Positions 34,762 to 44,303 of a stretch of DNA of 64,000 nt are shown here, in pieces; within the stretch, counting starts at the first letter, position 1, and each line of letters opens with the position of its first letter. Below the pieces are notes generated by a model, which worked only from the letters and a program-made list of their open reading frames with translations, ran no database searches and was not told the origin of the DNA. Source of the stretch: Mycobacterium stomatepiae (lineage in GTDB: Bacteria; Actinomycetota; Actinomycetes; Mycobacteriales; Mycobacteriaceae); contig NZ_AP022587.1 of the NCBI RefSeq assembly GCF_010731715.1, positions 3,844,001-3,908,000 of the forward strand, in the 5' to 3' direction. The position numbers and the translations under genes are program-made.

Positions 34762-35976
34762 ATGCCCCGTGCGGTGTCGACCAGAGTCGGAGTTTATTTC
34801 GGGCTGCTACAGCTCGTCTTCGGGCTGGCGTGGGTCGGATACGTCATCTATCTCCCGCAACTCGCGGCGCAGGCCGGCATCAGCGCGGCCGTGGTGGGCT
34901 GGCTTCTGGTGGCCGATCAGATCATCTTCGCGTGCTGCGACTGGGCAGCCGGCGCCGCCGTCGACCGGGTGGCCCGGCTGGTTGGCCGGGTGGGCGCGAT
35001 CATCGCGGCGACGACGACGGTCTCCACGCTGGCGTTCCTGCTGCTGCCCCTCGTATCGCGTTCCGGCACTTACCTCTTCGTGGCCCTGATTGTGGTGTGG
35101 GCGATCACCTCCTCGGCCCTGCGCGCACCGCCGCTGGCCCTGCTCGGCCGCTACACGCCCGAGGGCCGGCAACCGTGGGTCTCGTCGCTGTACGTGGTCG
35201 GAGTCGGTATGGCCACCGCGTCGACGCCCTTTCTGACCGGACGGCTCGCGGCATACGACCCGCGGATCCTCTTCGGCGCATCGGCGGTGTCCGTGTTCGC
35301 GGCGACCTTGTCGATCGTCTGGGCCGAGAAGGCCCTCTGCCGCGCCGCACCGCGCGAACGCCAGGCACCCCAAGAATTCCGGGTCGGCACCTTGCTCGTG
35401 TTCCTCGCGGCGGCTTTGCTCGCACAGCTGGGATTCCAGGTGCACTCCTCGATCAATGCCCAGCGGCTCTTCGCCAAATACGCTGACGCGAAAGAACTTC
35501 CGGCACTGTTAGCGCTGTTCTGGATCGGATTCGCACTGGTGACGCCGCTGGCATCGGTGCTGGCGAAGCGCCTCGGCGGCGTGGTCGCGATGATGGTGGG
35601 CGCGGTGGTAGCCGCCGCATCGGCGTGGGCCGCGGCACTGGCCACCGATGTCGTCTCGCTCGCCGCAGCCCAATTCGTCTGTGGCGCAGCCTGGGGCGCC
35701 GTGATGGTCAGCGCGGTGGTCGCGGCATTGGCGATCGGCCGCCACGGTCGCGAGGGCACCGCGGCCGGCGCCCTGTTCTCGGTGATTGCGGTGGCGACGA
35801 TCGCGCGCATCGCGCTGGTGACCGCCCATGGTGATCGGGTTCCGGCGATCGCGTCCGCCTTGCCGTGGGTGCCTACCGTGTCATGGCTGGCGGCGGCGAC
35901 GCTGCTGCTTATCGGCGTGCCCACTCTTCAGCGAGCAGCTGATACGACCGCACCCGGTCCCGGTGGTCGTGGGTGA
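34762..35976 (+). CDS. Major facilitator superfamily transporter
   Basis: 404 residues with about 12 hydrophobic helices. The first loop has DWAAGAAVDRVARLVGRVG, a loose version of motif A. The substrate is unknown. Its last 68 bp overlap, tail to tail, the end of the monooxygenase gene on the other strand. Start ATG 34762 has GGAAGGG upstream. Confidence 0.85.
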   Translation: MPRAVSTRVGVYFGLLQLVFGLAWVGYVIYLPQLAAQAGISAAVVGWLLVADQIIFACCDWAAGAAVDRVARLVGRVGAIIAATTTVSTLAFLLLPLVSRSGTYLFVALIVVWAITSSALRAPPLALLGRYTPEGRQPWVSSLYVVGVGMATASTPFLTGRLAAYDPRILFGASAVSVFAATLSIVWAEKALCRAAPRERQAPQEFRVGTLLVFLAAALLAQLGFQVHSSINAQRLFAKYADAKELPALLALFWIGFALVTPLASVLAKRLGGVVAMMVGAVVAAASAWAAALATDVVSLAAAQFVCGAAWGAVMVSAVVAALAIGRHGREGTAAGALFSVIAVATIARIALVTAHGDRVPAIASALPWVPTVSWLAAATLLLIGVPTLQRAADTTAPGPGGRG

Positions 35977-37030
35977 TCGTGGTGACGATCAGCTCATCGG
36001 CCTCGATGGCGTCGCGCAGCAGCTGCAGCTGGTCGGCGACTTGGGTCGCGGATCCCACGAATTGAGTGTCGACGCGATCGGCGACGAGCTCGCGCTCGGC
36101 ATCGGTCCAGTTGTGCGCGCGAGCTTCGTCGTGAGTCGGAAACGCAATCGCGCCTTCACCGGTCCGGATGCTGCGCACCCATAGCCCGTAACCCGTGGCC
36201 AGTTCCCGGGCGGTGGGCTCGTCCTGGGCGACGACGACGTCCGCCGAGACCGCGACGTAGGGCCGGTCCAGCTCGGCTGACGGCCGAAAGGCCGCGCGGT
36301 ACGCGTCGGCCGCCTCGAGGACGCTGGCGGGCGCGACGTGGTAATTGGTGGCGAACCGTAGACCCCGGCGACCGGCGGCGACGGCGCTCTCGCCACCGCT
36401 GCTGCCCAGAATCCAAATCTGTAGGTCAGCACCTGCTCCGGGTACCACGTGGGCCACTTCGCCGTCGGCCGAGTAGGTGTCGGCGATCAACGCGAGAATG
36501 TCGTCGACCTGCTCGGTGTAGTTCTGCGATTCGGCGCCAGGTAGCTGCAGCAGCGCCTTCTGCAACGCGAAGCGCGGCGATTTCAGCAGCGGCCTCGGGT
36601 CGAAGTGCGCCGGTATCAACAATCCGTTGGACGTGCGTGCGTTGCTCAACGTCCGCGCGGTGGCTGGCACGGGGGAACTCGCGTCACGCGGCTTGCCGCT
36701 GGAACGGCCGAGGCCGAGGTCGAATCGCCCGGGATGCACGGCGTCCAGCAGGCCGAACTCTTCCACCGTGGCCAGCGCGGTCCGATGTCCCATCTGCACC
36801 GCGCCCGAGCCGAGCCGGATCGTCGTGGTTTCGGCGGCGGTCAACGCGAGCAACACCGCGGGCGAAGTGCCGGCGACCCCCGGATTGAGATGGTGTTCGG
36901 CAAACCAGTACCGCGTGTAGCCCAGTCGCTCGGCGTGCTGGGCGAGGTCGATGCTGTTGCGCAAGGCGGCACGCGCGGTGGAACCCGATGAGATCGGGAC
37001 TAGATCGAGCACCCCTAACGGAGTGGTCAT
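35909..37030 (-). CDS. LLM-class flavin-dependent oxidoreductase
   Basis: 373 residues of the bacterial luciferase-like fold (LLM subgroup with MsnO8-like N-terminus TPLGVLDLVPISSG). Typical blocks are YTRYWFAEHHLNPG, LGSGAVQMGHR and GRFDLGLGR. It probably uses FMNH2 or F420. ATG 37030 is selected; longer frames run into the next gene. It is the last gene of a row of four flavin monooxygenases reading the same way, which suggests organosulfur use. Confidence 0.9.
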   Translation of the reverse strand: MTTPLGVLDLVPISSGSTARAALRNSIDLAQHAERLGYTRYWFAEHHLNPGVAGTSPAVLLALTAAETTTIRLGSGAVQMGHRTALATVEEFGLLDAVHPGRFDLGLGRSSGKPRDASSPVPATARTLSNARTSNGLLIPAHFDPRPLLKSPRFALQKALLQLPGAESQNYTEQVDDILALIADTYSADGEVAHVVPGAGADLQIWILGSSGGESAVAAGRRGLRFATNYHVAPASVLEAADAYRAAFRPSAELDRPYVAVSADVVVAQDEPTARELATGYGLWVRSIRTGEGAIAFPTHDEARAHNWTDAERELVADRVDTQFVGSATQVADQLQLLRDAIEADELIVTTITHDHRDRVRSYQLLAEEWARR

Positions 37031-37043
37031 GGCGCACAACGCT

Positions 37044-38438
37044 TCACGATGCCACACCCGTCGAGGCGGCTCGGGCGCCGGAATGCTGCGGCGTCGGTAA
37101 GGGGGCGAGGCCCAGGTGGTCGCGCAGCGTGGTGCCGGCGTAGTCCGTGCGGAACACTCCGCGTTCCTGCAGCAGCGGCACGACCTTGTCCACGAACGGA
37201 TCGAGCCCACCGGGGGTGATGTGCGGGACCAGGATGAACCCATCGCTGGCGTCCGCTTGGACAAGGTCGTTGATCGTGGCGGCGACGGTCTGCGGTGAGC
37301 CGATGAAGGATTGGCGCCCAGTGACTTCGACGATCAGCTCCCGGCTGGTCAGGTTCTCCGCCTCGGCCTTGGCCCGCCACTCGTTGGCGATCGCGATCGG
37401 ATCGCGGAACATGCGAACACTGGCCCGGCCGCGCGAGATGCTGTTCTCCCCCACGACGGGGTCCACGCTGGGCAACGGCCCGTCGGGGTCGTGGTCGGAC
37501 AGGTCGCGATTCCACAGTTGTTCGAGAAACTTGATCGCGGTCTGGGCGGACACCTGCGCCAGCCGCACCTCGTGGCCTATGTCGGCGGCCTCGGCGTCGG
37601 TATCGCCGATCACGAAGGTCGCGGCCGGAAGGATGAGCAGCTCGTCGCGGCTACGGCCGTACCGGGCGAGCCGGCCCTTGACGTCTTCGTAGAACTCTTG
37701 CCCGGCATCCAAGGTGCTGTGTCTGGAGAAGATCGCGTCGGCTTGTGCGGCGGCGAAATCGCGGCCCCCGTCGGAATCGCCGGCCTGGAAGATCACCGGC
37801 CGACCCTGGGGGCTTCTCGGCACGTTGAACCGGCCATGGATATCGAAATGGGCGTCTGAATGCGTGAATGCGCCCGCGTTCGGATCGGACAGGAAGACGC
37901 CAGTTGCCTTGTCCGCCAATATCTCGTCGCCGCGCCACGAGTCGAAAAGCTCCTGTGTCGTTTGCAGGAATATCTTTGCCCGCTCGTAGCGCTGATCCTC
38001 CGCCAAGAAGCCGCCGCGCCGAAAGTTCTCGCCGGTGAAGGCATCCCACGAGGTGACGACGTTCCAGGCGGAGCGGCCACCGGAGAGGTGGTCCAGCGAG
38101 GCGAATTGTCGTGCGACTTCGTAGGGCTCGTTGAAGGTCGAGTTGATCGTGCCGGTGAGGCCGATGCGATCGGTGACCGCTGCGAGCGCGGCGAGGACCG
38201 TGAAGGTGTCGGGCCGGCCGACGACATCGAGGTCGTAGATCTGTCCGTTCTGCTCGCGCAGCCGCAGTCCCTCGGCCAGGAACAAGAAGTCGAACTTTCC
38301 CCGTTCGGCGGTCTGGGCGAACTGCGCGAACGAACTGAACTCGATGTGACTGCCGGCCGCGGGATCGCTCCACACCGTGGTGTTGTTGACGCCGGGGAAG
38401 TGCGCGGCCAGGTGAATTTGCTTGATCGGCTTACTCAT
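37044..38438 (-). CDS. NtaA/SnaA/DszA-family FMNH2-dependent monooxygenase
   Basis: 464 residues, the usual length for this family that includes nitrilotriacetate and dibenzothiophene sulfone monooxygenases. Motifs seen: HLAAHFPGVNNTTVW at the N-terminus, FDFLFLAEGLRLRE, HLSGGRSAWNVVTSWD and VIFQAGDSDGGRDFAA. It needs a separate flavin reductase, which is not in the window. It lies 13 bp upstream of the next LLM gene and 24 bp downstream of another, so it is co-transcribed with them. Confidence 0.93.
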   Translation of the reverse strand: MSKPIKQIHLAAHFPGVNNTTVWSDPAAGSHIEFSSFAQFAQTAERGKFDFLFLAEGLRLREQNGQIYDLDVVGRPDTFTVLAALAAVTDRIGLTGTINSTFNEPYEVARQFASLDHLSGGRSAWNVVTSWDAFTGENFRRGGFLAEDQRYERAKIFLQTTQELFDSWRGDEILADKATGVFLSDPNAGAFTHSDAHFDIHGRFNVPRSPQGRPVIFQAGDSDGGRDFAAAQADAIFSRHSTLDAGQEFYEDVKGRLARYGRSRDELLILPAATFVIGDTDAEAADIGHEVRLAQVSAQTAIKFLEQLWNRDLSDHDPDGPLPSVDPVVGENSISRGRASVRMFRDPIAIANEWRAKAEAENLTSRELIVEVTGRQSFIGSPQTVAATINDLVQADASDGFILVPHITPGGLDPFVDKVVPLLQERGVFRTDYAGTTLRDHLGLAPLPTPQHSGARAASTGVAS

Positions 38439-38462
38439 TGGGAAACCTTCGGTGTCGATGTG

Positions 38463-39668
38463 TTATGCGACCGCGTAGCGGTTGGCGGGACGGGGCAATC
38501 CGAGTAACCCGCGTAGCGTGTCCGCTTCGTAGGCGGTCCGGAACACTCCGCGGCGGCGCAATTCGGGCACCAGCCCATCGGTGATCTGAGCCAGGTCGTA
38601 GGGAAGGGTGGCGGGACGCAGGCGGAATCCGGACAGTCCGGCGGCATGCCACTCCTGCAGCACGTCGGCCAGCTGTACCGGCGTGCCGACGAAAACCTCG
38701 GCATCACTTCGATATTCGTGCCCAGCAACATCATCGAGGCGGCGCCGCCGATCCTGCGCCGCCTGTGTCGTGCGATCCAGGAACACCACCAGGTCGCCGA
38801 AGAGGTGCACGGCGTCCTGGCCGCGCCCGACGGCGCGGCGCAGTGAGCCGATCTCGAGGGCAGCGTCACTGGCCTGCGTCGCATCGTGCGGGGTGACGAA
38901 TCCGATATCGGCACCCTCGGCGATCAGCTGGTAGGACACACCGCCGTGGCCCAGGGCCGCCACGATCGGCTGGCCCTGCGGTGGGCGAGGTGTGATCGAC
39001 GGCCCCTTGACGGAAAACCAGCGTCCCTCGAAATCGATGCAGTGCAACTTCTGGCGGTCGACGAACCGTCCGGTGCGGGCATCGCGGATCTCGGCGTCGT
39101 CCTCCCAGCTGTCCCACAAACGACGCAGCACTTCAACGTAATCCGCGGCCTCGGCGAAATAGTCACCAATCTGCTGCTGGCTGGCCTCGTCGTCGATGCC
39201 GTCGACGGACAGGCGAGGCGATTCGCGGCGCCCGAAATGTGCCGCCGCATCGGGCCGCGCCGAGACCTGAACCCGCACACCGGCTCGGCCGGTGCTGACG
39301 TAGTCGAGCGTAGCGATCGACTTCGACAGGTGGAACGGCTCGGTATGCGTGACGTTCACCGACGGGACGAATCCAATGCCCTTAGTGCGCGGCGCAATTC
39401 GGGCGGCGATGAGAACCGCGTCCAATCGGCCGCGCACGCGGTCGGTCCGATCGTCGGGCTTGAATGGATGATCGGACTGCAGTGTCAGCGAATCCTCGAT
39501 CGTCACGAAATCCAGCAGTCCGCGTTCGGCTTCGGCGATCAGATCGGCCCAGTAACCCGCTTCGAACAAGTGGTCCGGGCGGGCGTCGGCCTCGCGCCAC
39601 GCGGCCGGGTGCCACCCGGCGCCGTCCAATGCCACCGCGAGGTGGAGAAGATTCTGCGGGTCAGGCAT
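38463..39668 (-). CDS. LLM-class flavin-dependent monooxygenase
   Basis: 401 residues, of the same superfamily as its downstream neighbours. Motifs: LLDFVTIEDSLTLQSD, GIGFVPSVNVTHTEPFHLSK, DYVSTGRAGVRVQVSARP and PQGQPIVAALGHGG. The fold predicts FMNH2-dependent oxygenation of a small organosulfur or related compound. Start ATG 39668. A 298-bp gap upstream probably holds the promoter of the three-gene operon ending at 35909. Confidence 0.9.
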   Translation of the reverse strand: MPDPQNLLHLAVALDGAGWHPAAWREADARPDHLFEAGYWADLIAEAERGLLDFVTIEDSLTLQSDHPFKPDDRTDRVRGRLDAVLIAARIAPRTKGIGFVPSVNVTHTEPFHLSKSIATLDYVSTGRAGVRVQVSARPDAAAHFGRRESPRLSVDGIDDEASQQQIGDYFAEAADYVEVLRRLWDSWEDDAEIRDARTGRFVDRQKLHCIDFEGRWFSVKGPSITPRPPQGQPIVAALGHGGVSYQLIAEGADIGFVTPHDATQASDAALEIGSLRRAVGRGQDAVHLFGDLVVFLDRTTQAAQDRRRRLDDVAGHEYRSDAEVFVGTPVQLADVLQEWHAAGLSGFRLRPATLPYDLAQITDGLVPELRRRGVFRTAYEADTLRGLLGLPRPANRYAVA

Positions 39669-39966
39669 TGGACCTGCCTTCCTAACAAGTACCGCCGTGC
39701 TAAGGATGTCGCGGGGTCACAACCCGCTAACCCTGTCTAACCAGAAGAGTCGCCCGACGATTCCGGGCCGGCCGCCGCACCCCCGTCAGATGCCGGCGGG
39801 TGAGGACACGTACAGCGATACGCAGGCCCTGTTGATTGCATATCGTCCCCTGCCCAGCTCAACGTCGCGCGCCCCAAACTCTAGCTGCGCTAATCGGATT
39901 GCGCGCAGCAGAACAGCCGCACCCAAGGGCGTTCGGCTCGCGTGTTAGGCGGCGGCGGCCTTCAAA

Positions 39967-41115
39967 TCATCTCGATTGCAAGTCGGCCTTGGCCATCAGT
40001 GGGAGCACGCCCTCGGCAAACCAGTACGCCTCCTCGAGATGCGGATAACCCGACAGGATGAACTCGTCGAAACCCAGCGCGTGGTATTCGCTGATCAGGT
40101 TTGCGACTTCCTGATGACTGCCCACCAGCGCCGTGCCCGCACCGCCACGAACCAGGCCCACTCCGGCCCATAGATTCGGGTAGATCTCCAGCTTGTCGAC
40201 CTGGCCGCCGTGCAGCGCCGTCATCCGGCGTTGTCCCTCGGACTCCGAACTGGCGTGCAGTGCCGTGGCTTTGGCGATCTGCTCGTTGCTGAGCTCGGCT
40301 AGCAATTCGATGGCGACGGCCCAGGCCGCCGCCGAGGTGTCCCGGCTGATGGTGTGCAGGCGAATCCCGAACCGCACCTTCCTGCCCCGCGTCGCGGCTT
40401 CGGCCCGCACCTTCTCGATCTTGGCCGCCGCCGCCTGCGGCGGCTCGCCCCAGGTCAGGCAGACGTCCGCATACTCCGCGGCGATCGGCAACCCCGGGCC
40501 GGAGGAGCCGCCGAAGTAGATCTCCGGCAACGGATTCGGCGGCGCGGAGACCCGCGCATCTTCAACGGTTTAGTGCTTGCCGCTGAAGTTGACCGACTCC
40601 TGCGTCCACACCGACGTCACGATCTGCAGGAACTCCGCGGTGCGGCCGTAGCGTTCGTCGTGACCGAGAAAGTCGCCGAACCGGCGTTGCTCGGCGTCGT
40701 CGCTGCCGCTGACGACGTTGAGCAGCACCCTGCCTTCCGAAAAACGTTGCAGTGTCGCGGTTTGCTGTGCGGCCAGGGTAGGAGGGACCAGTCCGGGACG
40801 GAAGGCGACCAGGAACTTCAACCTTTCCGTCTCCGCCAGCAACGCGGCCGAGGTCAGCCACGCGTCCTCGCACCACGTTGCCGTCGGCGTCAGTACGCCC
40901 TCGAACCCCAGGCGATCCGCGGCGCGTGCCACCTCGGCCAGATAACGGCGGCTCGGTGCGCGATATCCGTGTGGAATCTCGCGGTTCGACGAAGCATGCG
41001 ACCCACCGACGATCGAGCGGCTGTCACCGGTGGTTGGGAGAAACCAGAAAAATTTGGGAGCCATTTGCGCCGACGGCAGATACTCCGCGGGCGCCCTGCA
41101 AGTTGCGTTCTGCAC
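39967..41115 (-). pseudogene. ssuD: Alkanesulfonate monooxygenase (SsuD-like) interrupted by one stop codon
   Basis: A 382-residue reading if the stop is ignored; the frame stays the same on both sides. The N-terminal half has KFFWFLPTTGDSRSIVGG and RLKFLVAFRPGLVPPTLAAQ with GRVLLNVVSGSD, diagnostic of SsuD. A TAA at 40570-40572 follows NFSGKH, where the family has Tyr (KHYTVEDA-type), so one TAC-to-TAA change fits. The second half continues with [23 protein letters not shown] and ends with a substrate loop [18 protein letters not shown], cited as separate cores. The start may be the Met at 41064. Confidence 0.88.
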
Positions 41116-41201
41116 GGATTTAACCCGTCCACCGCGCGGTGGGTTGGACTAAGTTGGCGGGGCCTTGAAGCTGCCCGGGAGGCACCAGCCATGATGGCCG
41201 T

Positions 41202-42419
41202 ATGACGACCGAGTTCCGGGTTCTCGAGAGCGAGAGCGACCTCATCGCCGCGCTGAACGTGTTTCGCGTCGCGATGGTCGGCTTTCCGCCGATACCGGAT
41301 CTGCCGCCCGGCCAGATCAGCAAGATGCTCGATCCCGGCCGCACCGTAGGCGCGTTCGTCGACGGACAACTGGTCGGCACCGCGGACGCCGCGACGAGCA
41401 CGCTGACCCTGCCGGGCGGAGCCACCGTCAGCCATGCGGCCGTGACGCATATCGGCGTGTTGCCGTCCTTCACCCGAAGGGGCGTCGCCACCGCCCTGAT
41501 GCGTCATCAGCTGGACGACCTCGCGGCCCGGGGTGAAGTGGTCGCCTCGTTGCGGGCCTCGGAGGCCACGATCTATGAGCGCTACGGGTACGGCGTGGCG
41601 AGTTCGGCGCAGAGCGTGGAGATTGCGACCGCGCGGGCGGTGTTTCGTCCGGGTGTCGGATCGGGTGGCCCGGTGCGGCTGGTCGGCCCCGCCGAAGCCT
41701 GGCAAATCCTGCCCCGCACCTACGACACCAACCGTCCGTCGCGGCCGGGAACCATCGACCGTCCCGGAGTGTGGTGGGAGGGCGTACGACTGCGTACCGA
41801 AGCTTCCTCGGGCGCTTGGTATGTCGCGGTGCACGGCGAGCCCGGCGCCGAGTCGGGTTTCGCCCGCTACCGCCCCATCGACACCGACAGGTGGTTTGTC
41901 AGCGACCAACGCACCATCGTGGTCGAGGATTTCTTCGCGCCGACCACCGAGGCCTATCTCGGGCTACTGCGTTTCCTCCTCGAGCTGGATCTCATTGACC
42001 GAGTGACATTTTGGATGTTACCCCTCGACGATCCGCTGCCCTCGCTGCTGGTCGATCGCCGCGCGGTCAAGGTGACCGCGATGCATGACGAAACATGGCT
42101 ACGGGTCGTCGACGCCGCGAGCGCGCTCGCGGGCCGCTCCTATGCCGGGGCCGGTGCGGTCACGGTCGCCGTCAATGACCCTCTGCTGCAAAAGAATTCG
42201 GCCAGCTTCACGATCTCAGGCAATGGAGCCGAACCGACGACCCGGGACGCAGACCTGCACGTCGGGATCGAGGGGCTCGGTGCCGTGCTGCTGGGCGGCA
42301 CACGCTGGCACAGTCTGGCGATGGCCGGCCGGGCCCGGGCCGAAGATCCGGCGGCGCTGTCCGTGGCCGATGAGTTGTTTGCGGTGCGCGAGGCGCCGCA
42401 TGCCGGAACGTTCTTTTAG
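41202..42419 (+). CDS. eis: Eis-like GNAT N-acetyltransferase
   Basis: 405 residues, the normal length of Eis (402-410). The N-terminal GNAT domain carries the acetyl-CoA loop VLPSFTRRGVATALM (86-100). Tyr125 in EATIYERYGYG matches the general acid of M. tuberculosis Eis. The second GNAT-like and SCP-like C-terminal domains follow. The chain ends in Phe, as in Eis, whose terminal carboxylate serves as base. Known members acetylate amines of aminoglycosides and of peptides at several positions. It overlaps the next gene by 4 bp, tail to tail. Confidence 0.9.
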   Translation: MTTEFRVLESESDLIAALNVFRVAMVGFPPIPDLPPGQISKMLDPGRTVGAFVDGQLVGTADAATSTLTLPGGATVSHAAVTHIGVLPSFTRRGVATALMRHQLDDLAARGEVVASLRASEATIYERYGYGVASSAQSVEIATARAVFRPGVGSGGPVRLVGPAEAWQILPRTYDTNRPSRPGTIDRPGVWWEGVRLRTEASSGAWYVAVHGEPGAESGFARYRPIDTDRWFVSDQRTIVVEDFFAPTTEAYLGLLRFLLELDLIDRVTFWMLPLDDPLPSLLVDRRAVKVTAMHDETWLRVVDAASALAGRSYAGAGAVTVAVNDPLLQKNSASFTISGNGAEPTTRDADLHVGIEGLGAVLLGGTRWHSLAMAGRARAEDPAALSVADELFAVREAPHAGTFF

Positions 42420-43309
42420 ACCCGACGGATCGCGTCCGAAACTGCTTGCGGCGCTTCGGATTGCGGATAGTGGCCCACGCCGTCGAGTTTCGTCACCTCG
42501 GCGCGCGGTAGGACGCGGGCGGCCGCCTCGAGAACATGGCGACCCGACACCGGATCATCGAGTCCCCAGACCAGCCGCAGCGGACCCTCCCAGTCGACCA
42601 GCGCCTTCTCCCATCGACGGTGGTGTTCGGCCCGTTCTGCGTTGTAGCGGATCAGCAGATGCGCGATCTTGTGGCCGTCGTCTCGCGAAACGCCATACCA
42701 GAGGTCATCCAGCTCGGCGTCGGTCAGCCGTGACCCACGCACCGCGTCGAGCCCGGAACGTAGCCGGCCGGCACTGACCCGGCCGGCGATCAGCTTTCCG
42801 ATCACCGGTAGAATCAACAACTTTTGCAGGCGCGTCGGCCGGTAGGCGCTGTAGACGATCCCGCAGTTCAGCATGATGAGGCTGGAAATGCCGAATCCCA
42901 GCGTGCCGGCCAAGACCCGGTCGAGCAGCTCCTGAGCGACGATACCGCCGTAGTCGTGCGCGACCAGGCGTACCGAGTCCAGGTGCAGTTGGGCCGCCAA
43001 ATCCTCTACCACGTCGGCTGATTCGGCAACGGAGTACTCGTAGGGATTTGGTTTGTCGGAAGCACCGTAACCGGGAAAATCCCGGGTGACGACGTCGTGG
43101 TCAGCGGCGAGGTCGGCGGCGACTTCGGCGTAGTCGTAGGACCAGGTGGGAAATCCGTGCAGCAGCAGCACGGTCGGCCCCTGCCCGCGGCGCCGGTAGG
43201 CGATGCGATGTCCCCGGCGGCTGGTCAGCGTCTCGCATTGGTCGATCCATTCCCGCGCCCGCGGTGTGTCCATCCGTTCATTGTCCAGCATCAGCGTTTG
43301 CGGCGGCAT
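42416..43309 (-). CDS. Alpha/beta hydrolase, epoxide hydrolase/haloalkane dehalogenase type
   Basis: 297 residues. The oxyanion motif is HGFPTWSYDY (51-60). The nucleophile elbow VAHDYGGIVAQ puts Asp119 in the attacking position, marking the epoxide hydrolase/dehalogenase branch, not the serine esterases. The catalytic His is in GVGHYPQSE near the end. Start ATG 43309 gives the longest form, and Met7 and Met13 (43273) are alternatives. It diverges from the 2-hydroxyacid dehydrogenase gene. Confidence 0.88.
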   Translation of the reverse strand: MPPQTLMLDNERMDTPRAREWIDQCETLTSRRGHRIAYRRRGQGPTVLLLHGFPTWSYDYAEVAADLAADHDVVTRDFPGYGASDKPNPYEYSVAESADVVEDLAAQLHLDSVRLVAHDYGGIVAQELLDRVLAGTLGFGISSLIMLNCGIVYSAYRPTRLQKLLILPVIGKLIAGRVSAGRLRSGLDAVRGSRLTDAELDDLWYGVSRDDGHKIAHLLIRYNAERAEHHRRWEKALVDWEGPLRLVWGLDDPVSGRHVLEAAARVLPRAEVTKLDGVGHYPQSEAPQAVSDAIRRV

Positions 43310-43325
43310 GGGAGATGATGCATGC

Positions 43326-44303
43326 GTGACGGTGCAGAAGACGAACAGCGTCCTACGGGTCGGTAGCAGGTTCGAGCCGACGTTCCAAGCCGAGCTGGAG
43401 GCGCGCTACGACATCCCCCAACTTCCCGAGGGTCCGCCGCGGGCCGAGTTCCTGGCCCAGCGCGCGCCCGAATTTCGCGTGGTAGTCACATCGGGCCTCG
43501 CCGGCGTGGACGCCGATACGATTGCGGCCCTGCCTAATCTAGAGGCAATCGTCAACAACGGAGCCGGGGTGGACTCGATCGACCTGGAGGCGGCCGCCCG
43601 CCGCGGTATCGGCGTAAGCAACACTCCCGACGTGCTGTCGGACACCGTTGCCGACACGGCACTGGCGCTGATCCTGATGACGCTGCGCCGCTTCGGGGCC
43701 GCCGATCGCTACGTGCGGGCCGGCCGATGGGCGCGCGAGGGGGCGTTTCCGTATGCACGGGATGTCAGCGGTCTTCAGGTCGGCATCTTGGGCCTAGGCC
43801 GTATCGGCTCGGCCATCGCGACTCGACTGCTCGGATTCGATTGCGCCATCACGTATCACAATCGGCACCGGATCGACGGGTCGCCGTACCGCTACGCGGA
43901 ATCGCCCGCGGAGCTGGCCGAGTCGGTCGATGTACTCGTGGTCGCCACCACCGGCGACCGCCAGGCTCGCCACCTTGTCGACCGGACCGTTCTCGAGGCA
44001 CTGGGTCCCAAGGGTTATCTGATCAACATTGCCCGCGGCAGCGTGGTCGACCAGGATGCACTGGTCGAGTTGGTGGCCGGTGGCGGGCTGGCCGGAGCAG
44101 GACTGGACGTGTTCGTCGACGAACCCCATGTCCCCGGCGCACTGTTCGATCTGGACAATGTGGTGTTGTTCCCGCACATCGGCAGCGCCACCGGCCGGAC
44201 TCGCCGGGCGATGGCCTTGCTGACGATCCGCAACCTCGAAAGTTACCTCGCCAGTGGCGAACTGGTGACCCCGGTACTACTTCCACGGGGCAACGGTCAC
44301 TGA
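43326..44303 (+). CDS. D-isomer-specific 2-hydroxyacid dehydrogenase
   Basis: 325 residues from GTG 43326 (GGGAG at 43311-43315). The nucleotide site is [13 protein letters not shown] (152-164) and strand 2 ends YHNRHRIDG, where Asn-Arg favours NADPH over NADH. Catalytic Arg is in [15 protein letters not shown] and the His in [13 protein letters not shown]. Glyoxylate/hydroxypyruvate reductase is a reasonable guess. An upstream in-frame ATG at 43308 overlaps the start codon of the divergent hydrolase. The gene overlaps the cyclase end by 7 bp. Confidence 0.9.
   Translation: MTVQKTNSVLRVGSRFEPTFQAELEARYDIPQLPEGPPRAEFLAQRAPEFRVVVTSGLAGVDADTIAALPNLEAIVNNGAGVDSIDLEAAARRGIGVSNTPDVLSDTVADTALALILMTLRRFGAADRYVRAGRWAREGAFPYARDVSGLQVGILGLGRIGSAIATRLLGFDCAITYHNRHRIDGSPYRYAESPAELAESVDVLVVATTGDRQARHLVDRTVLEALGPKGYLINIARGSVVDQDALVELVAGGGLAGAGLDVFVDEPHVPGALFDLDNVVLFPHIGSATGRTRRAMALLTIRNLESYLASGELVTPVLLPRGNGH

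Noticed and set aside
40570..40572. TAA in ssuD as recoded sense codon
   Set aside because: The cell decodes only UGA as Sec; no case for UAA recoding. A point mutation is simpler.
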